A DNA stretch of 64,000 bases from Incurvaria masculella (Eukaryota; Arthropoda; Insecta; Lepidoptera; Incurvariidae), in NCBI GenBank assembly GCA_946894095.1, contig OX335652.1:17197001-17261000 (forward strand). The letters run 5' to 3'. Made by a program: the position numbers and the translations under genes. Below the pieces are notes generated by a model. The model searched no databases and was not told the DNA's origin. It worked only from the letters and a program-made list of their open reading frames with translations. Of this stretch, positions 23,740-35,165 are shown piece by piece. Position 1 is the stretch's first letter. Every line of letters begins with the position of its first letter.

Positions 23740-24950
23740 TGTTTTATAGGTTTTCGGGGTTATGGATTTCAAATATGATGTCTGTTTTGAAATCAAACGT
23801 CACATTTCAAAAACAAGAAAGTTGTTTAGTTGCATCGTCATGGTACTCGTTTCATAGGTATTCGGGGGTGTCTTTCAAATATTATATCTGTTTTGAGATC
23901 AAATGTCACATTTCAAAAACAAAATGGCCGACATACCTATGTTGAGTTGCATCGTCATGGTACTCGTGTTATATGATTTCAGGGGTGTTGATTTCAAATA
24001 TGATGTCTGTTTTGAGAGATTGCAAAAACAAAATGGCCGCCACACCTAAGTTCAGTTGCATCGTCATGGTACTCGTGTTATAGGTTTTCGAGGATGTCGA
24101 TTTCAAATGTGATGTCTGTTTTGAGATCAAACGTGACATTTAAAAAACAAAATGGCCACCACGCAAAACTTCAGTTGCATCGTCATGGTACTTGTTTTTT
24201 TAGGTTTTTGGGGGTGTCGATTGCAAATATAATGTTTTTTTAGATCAAACGTGACATTTCAAAAACTAAATGGCCGCCACACCTAAGTCCAATTGCATCG
24301 TGATGGTACTCGTGTTATAGGTTTTCGGGGGTATCTATTTCAAATATGATATCTGTTATGAGATCAAATGTCACATTTCAAACACAAAATAGCCGCCACA
24401 CCTATGTTTAGTTGCATCGTCATGGTACTCAAGTTATATGTTTTTGGGGGGTGTCCATTTCAAACATGATGTCTGTTTTGAGATAAAACGTGACATTTCA
24501 AAAACTAAATGGCCGCCACACCTAAGTCCAATTGCATCGTGATGGTACTCGTGTTATAGGTTTTCGGGGGTATCTATTTCAAATATGATATCTGTTATGA
24601 GATCAAATGTCACATTTCAAACACAAAATAGCCGCCACACCTATGTTTAGTTGCATCGTCATGGTACTCAAGTTATATGTTTTCGAGGGTGTCCATTTCA
24701 GATATGATGTCTGTTTTGAGATTAAACGTGATATTTCAAAAACAAAATGGCCGCCACACCTAAGTTCAGTGACATCATGATGGTACTCGTGTTATAGGAT
24801 TTCAGGGGTCTCGATTTCAAATGTGATGTCTGTTTTAAGGTAAAACGAGACATTTTAATAACAAAATTGCGGCCACACCTTAGTTCAGCTGCTACGTCGT
24901 GGTACTCGTGTTATAGTTTTTCGGAGGTGACGATTTCGAATATGATGTCA
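23740..24950 (+). repeat. 119-bp tandem satellite (about ten units)
   Basis: The landmark TGCATCGTCATGGTACTCG recurs with starts near 23831, 23948, 24057, 24176, 24294, 24413, 24533, 24652, 24771 and 24890. Spacing is 109-120 bp, mostly 119. A two-unit block of about 193 bp from 24251 recurs without visible mismatch 239 bp later, showing a recent dimer-level duplication. It lies in the long channel intron. Confidence 0.9.
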
Positions 24951-25384
24951 GGGCGGTTCCCTGAGGCCGAATCTGGATAATCTGACCCTCTTCAGGAACA
25001 CGCCTGGGGTTTATGTGCGGCTACTCCAAGATGAGACGATGAATCGAATTACGTAAGTTTTATTGCATGTCTCACATCCTATTCCCTGTGCATTGTGCTA
25101 CCGACATTTCTGCAAGGAGTTCAAGATCAAGCTTGAGGAGTTAATCAGTTCAAGTAACTTCTTCGCCATTTTGGCTAAAGCTACTATTGTAATTCATATA
25201 ACCTGTTCATGTAATTTCTTTGACAATTTTAACTAAATGCTACTATTGTAACATTCAGTAGCATTCTTTCATAAGTTATATTGTAATAAGTTTAGATTAA
25301 GAATAAAAAACTCCACTCAGCGCAGTTTCTTTGTAGCTTTTCATTTGTATGGTATATTAGAAGCTACGGATTTTGATAGATTGA
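24951..25384. other. Spacer between the two satellites
   Basis: A non-tandem segment with an AATAAA near 25301. It might be the end of a degraded LTR-type or other element, but nothing diagnostic was seen. Confidence 0.3.
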
Positions 25385-26005
25385 TGAAGAACATTCCTGG
25401 TCATCATAAGACCCTGAATGTTCGGCATGAGGTTAATGCCAATCCAGTTTCAGCTTACCACCCAAACCCGAAGCATGTAGCTAGCGCCGTTGCTGAGTAC
25501 CAGCAAGAACATTCCTGGTCATCATCAGACCCTGAATATTTGGCATGAGGTCAATGCAAATCAGGTTTCAGCTTATTACCTAAACCCGAAGCTCGTAGCT
25601 AGCGCCGTTGCCGAGTGCCAGCAAGAACATTCCTGGTCATCATCAGACCCTGAATATTTTGCATGAGGTCAATGCCAATCAAGTTTCAGCTTGTAACCCA
25701 AACCCGAAGCTCGTAGCTAGCGCCGTTGTTGAGGGCGAGCGAGAACATTCCTGGTCATCATTAGACCCTGAATGTTGAGCATAAGGTTAATGCCAATCAG
25801 GTTTTAGCTTACAAACCAAACCCGAAGCTTGTAGCTAGCGCCGTTACTAAGTACCAGCAAGAACATTCCTGGTCATCATCAGACCCTGAATATTTGGCAC
25901 GAGGTTAATGCCAATCAGGTTTCAGCTTGCAAACCAAACCCGAAGCTTGTAGTTAGCGCCGTTCCTGAGTTCCAGCATGAACATTCCTGGTCATCATCAG
26001 ACCCT
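25385..26005 (+). repeat. 118-bp tandem satellite (five to six units)
   Basis: GAACATTCCTGGTCATCAT recurs at about 25388, 25506, 25624, 25742, 25860 and 25978, spacing 118 bp. The unit is unlike the neighbouring 119-bp satellite by eye. A fragment of the tRNA-derived SINE tail directly follows (about 26025-26070). Confidence 0.88.
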
Positions 26006-26070
26006 CGGGGATGGATGGATGGTGTGTTGGGCTTATATCATGACAATAGGTGAGGTATTAGGAATTCATG

Positions 26071-26699
26071 TTGTTACAAGAAAAACAAAAATTTTTTTCT
26101 ACTTACTGTTTGTGCCGACAGTACTTTCTGTGAAGGCGCACGGATGCCTGTTTTGGTCACTCTGAGTGCCTGTGTGTTTTTTCAAATAACTCTATAATTA
26201 TACTACCTACCCTAAATGTGAATATAAAAAATGAAAGAGGAATGATGTGTTCATGTACTTAGCGAGTTTGAATGAAGTTTATACCTACAGTGGAAGTGCA
26301 TTAGCTTTGATTACATTTTATAAGCCAATTTTTTGTCGAATTTTCTGTTTTAACTTTGTACTTTTGGTTATATATAACGATTTTATCAAAAATGTTTTTA
26401 CACCAATGGATACTACATTTAGCGCGCTTTATATTGGCATTTAAATTGTTACGATATTTAAAAAAAAATCATCTAAACTCTTGTGTTTTCTAAACCCTTC
26501 GCGGCCGCGCGAAAACAACATAAATACGCTGCACCCGTAGCGCCCGTTTTTCCCGCGCCCTTACACAGAGGACGGGATATTAGTGATAATAGTAATGTTT
26601 AGCATATTAATCAACGAATGAACAAATTGCATAAATCCCATATATTTTTGTTGAGCACCTAAAAAAAATATGGGGAGGATTAATTTTTTTTCATTGCCG
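26071..26699. other. Intron sequence, nothing recognised
   Basis: AT-rich, no repeat or exon seen apart from a CpG cluster near 26500-26560. Confidence 0.45.
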
Positions 26700-26920
26700 A
26701 TTTTAATGATTTTTTTTTTTTTATGCAACCACACAAGCACACAACTACCGTTTTGATATTAGCCTAATACACCACATTCCTGAAGGAATTAGTTGTCATG
26801 CCAGGACCTTCTCTTTATGAGCACGGCTACATTGAACTGGATGGAAAACACGGACAATTTTTCATTGCCGCTTCAACCATAGTTTCATCCAATGCGGTGG
26901 TACCAACCCGGTTCATTTAT
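26700..26920 (-). mobile_element. SINE family A, head truncated
   Basis: The tail (poly-T then ATGCAACCACACAAG) and body run to about 26920, where similarity stops. Confidence 0.75.
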
Positions 26921-27089
26921 TGATATAAATTGACTACATTCAGGAATTAAAATAATCCGTTGCCAATTCCACATATTTTCTTGATTAATGCTATCGGAAA
27001 ATGTTAATTAGTTGTGCTATGTTACTAGCTGAGGTTACCGGCTCCGCTCGGGCCAATTTCATTTCGTACGTTCAACGGATCGGAGCTCA

Positions 27090-27612
27090 GTCAAATGTGA
27101 TCAGAGTGGTCAGTCGGAGTTCTCACCTGAATTGGCGTTTTCGGAACTTCGAAGTTACGTAAAAATGTCAAATTCCATACATGTTTTTACTAGATAGTCT
27201 GTAGTTTTACTTCTTCAAGCTGTCATAGCCTAACTCGGACTTTCGATTTTTATGAAAACGCGGAGTCGGCGTAAATGGCAACGTCGACGTATTTGCGGCA
27301 ACTTTGAGAAAGCGGTCAAATCAAACTCGGACTTGCAAATGATAGTGCGCTTAGGCTGAGATAAATAGTCGTAACAGAAACTAACGAAAAGTAGTACTTT
27401 GTGACGTCAATTTGCATTAATTTGCGATTTCGTCCATACAAAATGTGTCAAAGTGACGTCACTAAGTACTACTTTTCGTTAGCCTACGTTTTTGTTACGA
27501 CTATTTATCTCAGCCTTAGTGCCCACTGCGCGGGTTCTTCAATTTCTCCATACATTTGTAAACGCCACTCGATCGGTTTCCCGTAAACGCCAATTTAGGT
27601 GACAGCTACTAG
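27090..27612 (+). mobile_element. MITE family C, split by a smaller MITE
   Basis: Family C sequence before 27353 and after 27516. The 162-bp insert restores a continuous GCGCTTAGTGCCCACTGCG when removed. Confidence 0.8.
27354..27515. mobile_element. 162-bp MITE with TTA target duplication (PIF/Harbinger-like)
   Basis: Inverted ends of about 55 bp (GGCTGAGATAAATAGTCGTA ... CTCAGCC), flanked by TTA at 27351-27353 and 27516-27518. The 3-bp TWA-type duplication suggests PIF/Harbinger. A related partial copy is at about 52358-52460. Confidence 0.82.
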
Positions 27613-28058
27613 CTCTACAACTACGGGCTCTGTAAAGTCTACTTATCAAAGTGAATATATCTTCTACGCTTATTCACTAGATAAATATGTAATCTTGTGA
27701 TACAGAAAAGAAAATTGTCTAAATAATTGTCTAAAAAATTTTTTTAAAAAGAATATAAGCAACGCAATAAAACCATTTTACGTTAATTAAAATTAAATCC
27801 GACCGAAAAATAACCCAAAATATTGGAGGTTATCGTCATAAGGAGCCCCGTAAGGAGCCTTAAATAACACCCGATCAAGAGTCCTTAGCGAGGTCCTTAG
27901 CTATCTGTAGGTACGGTCTAGCAACGTGACCACAGACGTGCCTTTCACGAAAGTGCTAAAGTTCTATCCTTTCTTGAACTAGGTGACTGCACTCTATTAC
28001 GTTATCATCGCTCACACAATTACTCCTGAGTGTGTGTACTCAAAGATAACGGCCATTT

Positions 28059-28121
28059 TATAAAAACCTGCGCGCGCGCCGATTGCCTCCAGTTCGATTC
28101 CAACGCGCGCGCGCATCAGTT
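28059..28121 (+). promoter_or_regulatory. Candidate core promoter of the long-form first exon
   Basis: TATAAAAA at 28059-28066 lies 31-32 bp before an initiator-like CCAGTTC (A at 28091), the canonical arthropod spacing. A second, better initiator match (TCAGTT, 28116-28121) follows in a CpG-rich GCGCGC context. Either start gives a 5' UTR of about 430-460 nt before the ATG at 28549, with several short upstream ATGs. This is inference from motifs and position only. Confidence 0.4.
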
Positions 28122-28548
28122 CGGCAGCGAGTGACGCCATCCGCCATCTTTTCCAAATTCAACATTTCAACCCTAAAATGCATAAAAATGGTCTCTCTTA
28201 AGCTGCAAAAGTGTCGTTGTGATGTCAAAGTGACGGAGATAATCGCACTGTTCGAGGAACCTAACCACCCCAAGCGATTCTTCAAGTACAGTTGACGAAT
28301 TCTGGACCGGTCCGGGATTCGGGTTTGTGTTCTGGAAAAAGCGACGAACAAACCTGCAGACGCGCTGTGCCATTATTGTGCCAAAATGAAACAAATTTAA
28401 TTTTTTCATTCTTTACGTATTCAAAATTATCGGAATCTCTCGTGGAAATTAACGGCCAATATGAACTATAAACTCTTCTAAACCCCACCTAATCCGTTCG
28501 ATAAATTGACAAAGATCGCCGATCGCATTCGACATCGTTAATCGCATC

Positions 28549-28900
28549 ATGGAGAAAAACCAGCGCACCCAGTCCTACGGGAGCATGAGCTCCAGTCACA
28601 GCCAGGACGACATGACAGTCCACAGCCCCCTGTTCCCCTACTCCAAGAAGATGGTCATCGAGAGGGAGATAGTCTACGAGGAAGAGAATCCGCCTTTCGA
28701 GCCCCTCTTCCTCACTTCGCGGCTGTTCGGCCGCTCTCGGTGCTCGTATCTCCTGTCGGCTTTCGTGCTCTTCTACGTGGTGTACTTGGTGACCGGCTCT
28801 CTGGTCTTCACCGCGCTGGAGACCCCGATGGAGAACCAGGTTCGGCTCGGCGTACTGCGCGCGAGGCAGGAGTTTCTAGCTAGCAATCCCACAGTCAAAG
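28549..28900 (+). CDS. K2P channel, alternative first coding exon of long form (long N-tail and M1)
   Basis: Opens with ATCATGGAG and encodes 117 residues plus one base before donor G|GTAAAA. Residues 1-62 form a polar, Ser-rich cytosolic tail (SYGSMSSSHSQDD, then an EREIVYEEE acidic run). Residues 66-88 are a clear M1 (SYLLSAFVLFYVVYLVTGSLVF). TALETPMENQ then aligns with SSIEGPLEEE of the short form, showing homologous N-terminal modules. The phase-1 end is compatible with the acceptor at 48555, giving TVK-EEALEALLEE. It lacks the cap Cys found in the 21535 exon. The donor is weaker than the others; read through, the frame continues to a stop at 29064. Codon usage is GC-rich, unlike the flanking introns. 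It could also be a separate paralogous gene that has lost its downstream exons, but phase and alignment favour an alternative first exon. Confidence 0.82.
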
Positions 28901-29515
28901 GTAAAAAATTTTATATGGATTATACCCAAATCCCTGAAACAATAACATACAAATGCGATTCAAATAAGAATATTACGGGGCTCGTGACTAACTTCACTCG
29001 AATTCGCGAGGGAAAGTACGCGGCAACACCGCAGCAAAGTACAGAAGTTTGTCAAGTGAAGTGAGGGTTTTAGCAGTTTGACTTTCAAAATAGCGGTGAT
29101 CCTATCCTATTCTTATTTGAATCGCGTTGTACATATTTTATGAGTAGTATTGTTTCCGCCCTGCAGTGCGGTTACGAAGTGAGGTGTCGGTGCCGCATCT
29201 ACACTTCCTTTCGCGCTTCGTAATCGCACAGCCGGTATTTTTAATAGATGATATTTGGTAATGTATGTGGTGGATCGGTATCCTCACAGAACCGGTCGCG
29301 AGACCGCAATTAAAATTGTGTTCGTGTTTTAATAGATTCATTAGGAATTTGGTAAACGGTATTTTAAAAGTTTTTAAGGAATAGGACATTTACCTATCGC
29401 ATTAATTTGAGGTTATAGCTACAACACCATCTATATTGAAGCATTATAATCAGATTCTGAAAAACCAAAAATGTTGGTCCTGATATTCTTCTGAAGTTCG
29501 CTGTTCCGTGTTCTG
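28901..29515. other. Start of the long channel intron
   Basis: The frame of the exon at 28549 stays open to 29064, adding 54 residues with two N-glycosylation sequons if the donor is not used. Nothing else is recognised. Confidence 0.45.
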
Positions 29516-29792
29516 AAGTTCCGTGCCATCGTACAAGATTTAACACAAAAAATCACGTTTTTTGTATGGGGCCCCCCATTTTTTTTAATTTAACCTATTT
29601 GTTATTATAGCGGCAAAACAAATACATATTTTGTGAAAAAATCAGCTGCCTACCTATTACGGTTCATGAGATACAGCCCTCGGACGGACGGACGGACGGA
29701 CGGACGGACGGACGGACGGACGGATGGATGGACGGAAAGCGGAGGCTTAGTAATAGGGTTCAGTTTGCACCCTTTAGGTACAGAACCTTAAA
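29516..29792 (-). mobile_element. Short element family B
   Basis: Near full copy lacking the GGCCAAGTGC end; (GGAC)n at 29682-29735. Confidence 0.75.
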
Positions 29793-30639
29793 AACAAATC
29801 ACCTTAACACCTTTATTAATTAAACAAAGCTTATTTTTATTAAGAGGGTGTGTGCGTCCGTGTCCTTCTTCGCAATTTTTCTGCTATAACTCCCCAAAAA
29901 TAGGAACTTACTAACTATAACTATATTGGCGAGCACACATAGCAATTGTGTATTTAATTTCATGCAAAACTTTGTAAAACTATTATCTGTAAGTAAATTT
30001 TCAGGCATAGTGAAAAAAGTTGCTAATTGTAAATGGCAACTTTTTGCACACATCCTTAGAATGATCTAAGCAATTCCAGCTTTTTTTATCATTATTTATT
30101 GAGATCAAATACAGAACCGATGAATGTGCTCGGCACTACAGTTATAGTTTGTAACTTCTTGTTTGAGGAGTTATAGCAGAAATAGCTACGAACGACTGTG
30201 GCGCCATCTACTTTGATGCACAAACCCTCATAAGAAAACGGTAACCAGTTTTGGATTTATCACACGACCTCGAGATACCTTCGGCAACCCGGTAACAATC
30301 GCTTAATTTATGACCCAGGCGATGACGTGGTGCCATTTATTATGGTTGAATGTCAATGATGTTGATAATAAGCCTTATGTACTCGTACTATGTATAATCA
30401 ATAATTTTATATTGTACCGAAGAAAAAATACTGTGGCCGTCATACCTCATACTACAGAAACCAAGAGCCATTTACTTAATTACTAATACGGTAACGGATT
30501 TACCTACTATTTGAAATAACCTAGTTCTCCCTGGTTGCGAATACTCTATCTAGGTATAACAATTCAAAGATACAAATGTATACGGACTGAGTAAAGATAA
30601 GTACTAAAAAACAGGAACAGTCGTATTCAGAGAGGACCT

Positions 30640-30735
30640 GTCAAAACTTAGCACGAGATTAGCACCGGACTAACCATACAAAAACCGGTTTAGTCCGACC
30701 TTAAAACCCGTACTAAAGTTAAGCCGCCCACTATG
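30640..30735 (-). repeat. Small repeat family G
   Basis: TAGCACCGGACTAACCATAC and TTAAGCCGCCCAC. Opposite-strand relatives are at 31290-31375 and 60868-60942 (GGGCGGA...TTAGTCCGGTGCTA). Confidence 0.6.
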
Positions 30736-31289
30736 AATAGAGCTCTAAGTAATTATCTGATGAAACTCTTTTTATATCGGACTCGTTGCGTTCGTCTGTT
30801 AAAAAACATGCATATTTTTATTATGTACAAATCGATAATCCTCAAAACAAATACGTATACCTACCTACACATTACAAGATAATTTGAAATATTATTATCA
30901 ATACGCACAAAATCATATCTTCCGTCTTATCTCAATATAGTCTAAAATTGGATTTTTCCACTCGTGTTATTTCTTCGTGACGATTAAAATGAGATAGATC
31001 AATGTGTAGGTATTACGATTGAAGGCAAAGATATACAGTAAAAAGTATTTGACTTGTCAATGACCATTATGCATTTTTTTTTAAATATGTACCGCAATAT
31101 TAATTAGCCCCACGAAAAAAAAAGTACAGAAAAACGTGAGGGTTGGCGTCTCTAATTTCCTGTATAAATAATCCTGTCTAATAGAGTTCTCTTTCCATAA
31201 TTCCCCGTGCTTGAGGTCTTTGATGACTCAAAAAGGTATTTTAATGTCGGTTTTTGCACAGATGGTAAATATAAAACCCATACAGCAGA

Positions 31290-31375
31290 TTTCGGAATGG
31301 GCGGACTAACTTTGACACGCGAATTATCCTCCGACTAAATAGCAATTTGTATGGTCAGTCCGGTGCTACAGTAGG
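31290..31375 (+). repeat. Small repeat family G
   Basis: TGGGCGGACTAACTTTGACA ... GTCAGTCCGGTGCTA; compare 30640 and 60868. Confidence 0.6.
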
Positions 31376-32039
31376 TAGTCTGGTAAAAAATACAGATTTA
31401 TGTCATATAGGTATTAAAAAAACGAAGATTGCATGTGCTGAGAAAACGGATGGTTAGCAAAACGCGATTTTCACTCTGGTAATGACAAAACGGTTATTTC
31501 ATACAGAATACTCGTTTAAAATTAACAAAAAATCTCTTGTATTAATAACCGAGTCGATACGTTTATTGTGAAACTGTAAAAAATTGCAATCCACTCTGCT
31601 AATCTAGCTGTTAAAACTGTAGATTTCAACTACATAAAATATATAATAATAGCAGATTTTCTGTTAAAACTAACCGTATAAGCGTAGTATCATGTACATT
31701 AGTATAGTAATAGCGTAATAAAAACGTTAGCACGGTTGCTATTAGCAAACAATACTGTAAGCTGTATCGGAACCAATTTATTCGGTTGTAATTAACAATT
31801 ATACGGTTGCCTTTAACAGTTGCGTTTTCTCAGTGCATATTCATTATTTTCATTAGTAAGCATTCTTGTTCACGACATTACTTCAAGGGAATATTGTATC
31901 GCTTATCAATAAAGTTCTTAATAGCTCTCTGCGATGGTAAGTGGCGTTATAATGAGAAATTGATTTTGTCCAAGTGCAATATTCAATAGATTCGTCGATC
32001 AATCATGTACGTATGTTGGCGATTTTTAATATGAAGTAA

Positions 32040-32660
32040 ATTTCGAGGAATGTGACATGTATCGACCGTGAAGAAAGGCCACATTAATTAAAGAAAGATT
32101 TTAAGCCTTGGAATTCTCCTGCAGTCTCTCCTCCCGTAATGAATGCCTCCTTTGATTATACCTCCAGTGATTATACCTGCATATATTTATTTAACGCTTC
32201 ATCTGCGTTGCGGACATTGACTACAAAGATTGAACATTCAAACATATTGCCATCATCACCAAATATATCTATTTCAGGGCTCTCGTCGAGTTTGTAAACT
32301 CGCATCATCATTTTCAGCGCGAAACGCAGGTAGGTACGGTCGCGTTCAAAAGTCCAGTAGCACTTCGCAGAGCGATTGCTTTGAAGCGCTCGTATCGAGC
32401 GGAGGTGAAGCGGGATGAGGGGATCACACCGCCCGCGGGGCTTGCCGCAGGACGCCCCGCCTGAAGACCGGTCGGCGGGGGAAGGGTCACGCCACATGTG
32501 CAAAATAAACTCGACCGTGTGCTACTGGACTTTTGTCGTCGATTGTACATTCCCGCGGGACGTTCAATATCTCGCAATTTTATGCTGCGGTCGGGACGTG
32601 CACCCCTTCCCTCCCCTGTACCGCTCTCCAGCTCCCATATTGCGCATTGCATTCATACTT
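32040..32660. other. CpG-rich intronic patch with a repeat relative at 36210
   Basis: 32330-32650 is strongly GC and CpG rich. On the minus strand, GDDGNMFECSIFVV is open at 32215-32262. A plus-strand relative at 36445-36485 reads DDGNMFECSIF, and flanking ACATTAATTAAAGAAAGA is shared (32082; 36242). It is likely a transposon or duplicated piece. No complete gene is supported. Confidence 0.4.
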
Positions 32661-32939
32661 TTATGTATGAAATCCCCAATTGGATTTTATAACAGCTTGA
32701 ATTTTTTTTATTGTTTCTGTCAGTAGCGGGTGGATGTCGAAGAGAGGAAAATAGTTATAATTTACGATTCCCGGCCGAGACATGCTGTTAATCAAAAATA
32801 TTTTAAAATAAGAATTATTATTTTTTATCTGTCTTTTAGAGCACTTTCCCTTCAGGTAGTCTTCCTTCCATCCTGTATATGGATGGGTTATCTCTGTTGA
32901 TTAAATTGTAATCGAAGAGCGATTTTTTTACTGGAACTG

Positions 32940-33260
32940 GACATGGATGGCTAATGACACACCCCATGATATTCCTTTATTTTTCAGGAGTAATTAGGTG
33001 TCGTGTCAGGGCCTGACTTTATAAGCACGCAACATTTTACTGGATGGAAAACACTGACGATATTTAATTACCGCTTCGATCGTCCTTCCATCCAATGCGA
33101 TGGGACCGACCAGGCTGGCTTAAACCTTATTCCCTACCTACTAGTCTACAGTTTTACAAGTATTTTAAACCATGGAACAGCTCAAATCAATCAACCGAAA
33201 GGCATTTATCCAAATCAGAGACAGAAAAAAAGTGGTGCATCACCGAGGGGGGAGGATAAT
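32940..33260 (-). mobile_element. SINE family A, old copy
   Basis: Scattered matches across the whole body (TCCATCCAATGCGATGG; ACCATGGAACAGCTC); substantially decayed. Confidence 0.6.
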
Positions 33261-33364
33261 GTGCTGTCTGTTCTGTGAACGAAAAATTCTCAATGAGTGA
33301 GTGAGTACATATCACTCAAACTTGCTACGCGGTAGAACTTGACAGGATCCGTATTCTTCCATGT

Positions 33365-33665
33365 TTAGGGTTCCGTACCCAAAGGGTGAAAACGGAACCC
33401 TATTACTAAGCCTCCGCTGTCCGTCCGTCCGTCCGTCCGTCCGTCCGTCTGTCCGTCTGTCACAGGGCTGTATCTCAGTAACCGTAACAGATAGACAGCT
33501 GAAATTTTCACAGAGTGTGTATTTATTTTGCCGCTATAACAACAAATAGGTAAGATTAAGAAATAATTAAATTATAAAAAAAACGTGATTTTTTTGTATA
33601 CATTTTTTTAAGATGGTACGGAACCCTTCGTGTGCGAGTCCGACTCGCACTTGGCCGGTTTTTTT
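33365..33665 (+). mobile_element. Short element family B, full length
   Basis: Both ends are intact (AGGGTTCCGTACCC and CACTTGGCCGG). Confidence 0.8.
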
Positions 33666-34493
33666 GTTATCGACATACCCACAACGCCGACACATAAATG
33701 CCGGGCGAGTCACACTTAAATGTGGATTACAAGTAAACTAAAATGGACTATCCTTAGTTTTCTTTCCTCATGTTAAAAATCTTAAAATTAACCTTGAGTT
33801 GATGTCTTCGGTTGCTTTACCCTTTTATCTAATCTGTGGAGTCACCGATTATTTCTGACAAAAGCACGCACTACAGGTTCGATATGGTAGCACATAATAG
33901 GATCCAGTGCATCGCAAAATTGCAATATGTCGGTTGCGAAAGAGTCCGAACAGTGACAATCCGACGTTCCCAACTTTAGCACCAACAAAGCTGCAACGGA
34001 GAGTTCCATTGGTGATGTTACTAATCTGTAGCCCGTCAACGGTTACATAGATAACTACAATTCATATCAAAATGGGCCACAGGTCACAATGTTGATGAAT
34101 TATTAAAGATAACTTACTTTATTTACTTAGAAACAGCCAATAGTTAATAATCGTTTATCCAATATTGAATTTGTTCACGTGCGAGATAAAAAGGATGGTT
34201 TAATTGATACTGTTAGATGAGTCATTGTCACTGACAAGTTTTCAGGTTACCATCTGACGGCAGGTGAGGTCGATGTTATTGGGAATGTCTCGGTATTATT
34301 GTGCAAAAGGAAATCTAACAGATCATCACTGGAGAACTTCTCATACATACATACATACATTCACATACAAAACATTCATCCTAATGAGATAAAAGTTCGA
34401 TTTCACAACGTTTTCTTGTATCTTGTTATCTCCGTACGCTATTTTCATTACTATGTTTGCAAATTATGTAACATCATTCAAATATTGCACAAT

Positions 34494-35165
34494 TGCACCT
34501 TGTACAGTGACGTCGTGGAAAGTTATTTATTTACGATATTCCACTTATTCAGTTCAGTAAACATGAGATAACTCACGCCCCGAGATGTGCAAGAACGGCA
34601 ATAGTTAAGGGGAGTTCTCACGCTTCCAATTAGCTTTCGATCTGGCGTACCCTTGTACACAAATCTGTCAGCATGCGTCAGTCCGAATTATCACCTAAAT
34701 TGGCGTTTTAGGTATTTACGGAACTTCGAAGGTACGTAACAACGTCAAACCCATACAAGTTTTACTACTTGTTCTGTGGTTTTACTTCTACAAGTGCACC
34801 TTGTATAATAACGTCGTGGAAAAGTTATTAATTTACGGTATTCCACTTATTCAGTTCAGTAAATATGAGATAACTCACGCCCTGAGATGGTTGTGCTAGA
34901 ACGGTAATAGTTAAGGCCAGTTCTCACGCTTCCAATTAGCTTTCCATCTGGCGTATTATTCCACAACCTTGTACACAAATCTGTCATTATGCGCAGTCCG
35001 AATTATCACCTAAATTGGCGTTTTATTTATCTACGAAACTTCGAAGGTACAAGTTTTACTACTTGTTCTGTGGTTTTACTTCATCAAACTGTCAAAAACT
35101 TACTTGGGCTACCGGTTTGTATGAAAACGTGGAGACGGCAACGTCAACGTATTTATAGCGGCGAA
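34494..35165 (+). repeat. Tandem duplication of about 300 bp carrying family C pieces
   Basis: The block starting TGCACCTTGTA (about 34494) recurs at about 34796. Both copies include TTCCACTTATTCAGTTCAG, then CACCTAAATTGGCGTTTTA of family C. The second continues into more family C sequence. Confidence 0.78.

Larger units (their letters stand above)
29793..32039. other. Intron sequence
   Basis: Only the two family G repeats are recognised; otherwise AT-rich with no coding signal. Confidence 0.45.

Noticed and set aside
23740..26005. CRISPR array
   Set aside because: Tandem units are contiguous without unique spacers, in a eukaryotic intron.
28083..28409. Several short frames on both strands near the long-form promoter
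   Set aside because: They overlap the presumed 5' UTR and show no family similarity; upstream ATGs are noted in the promoter finding instead.
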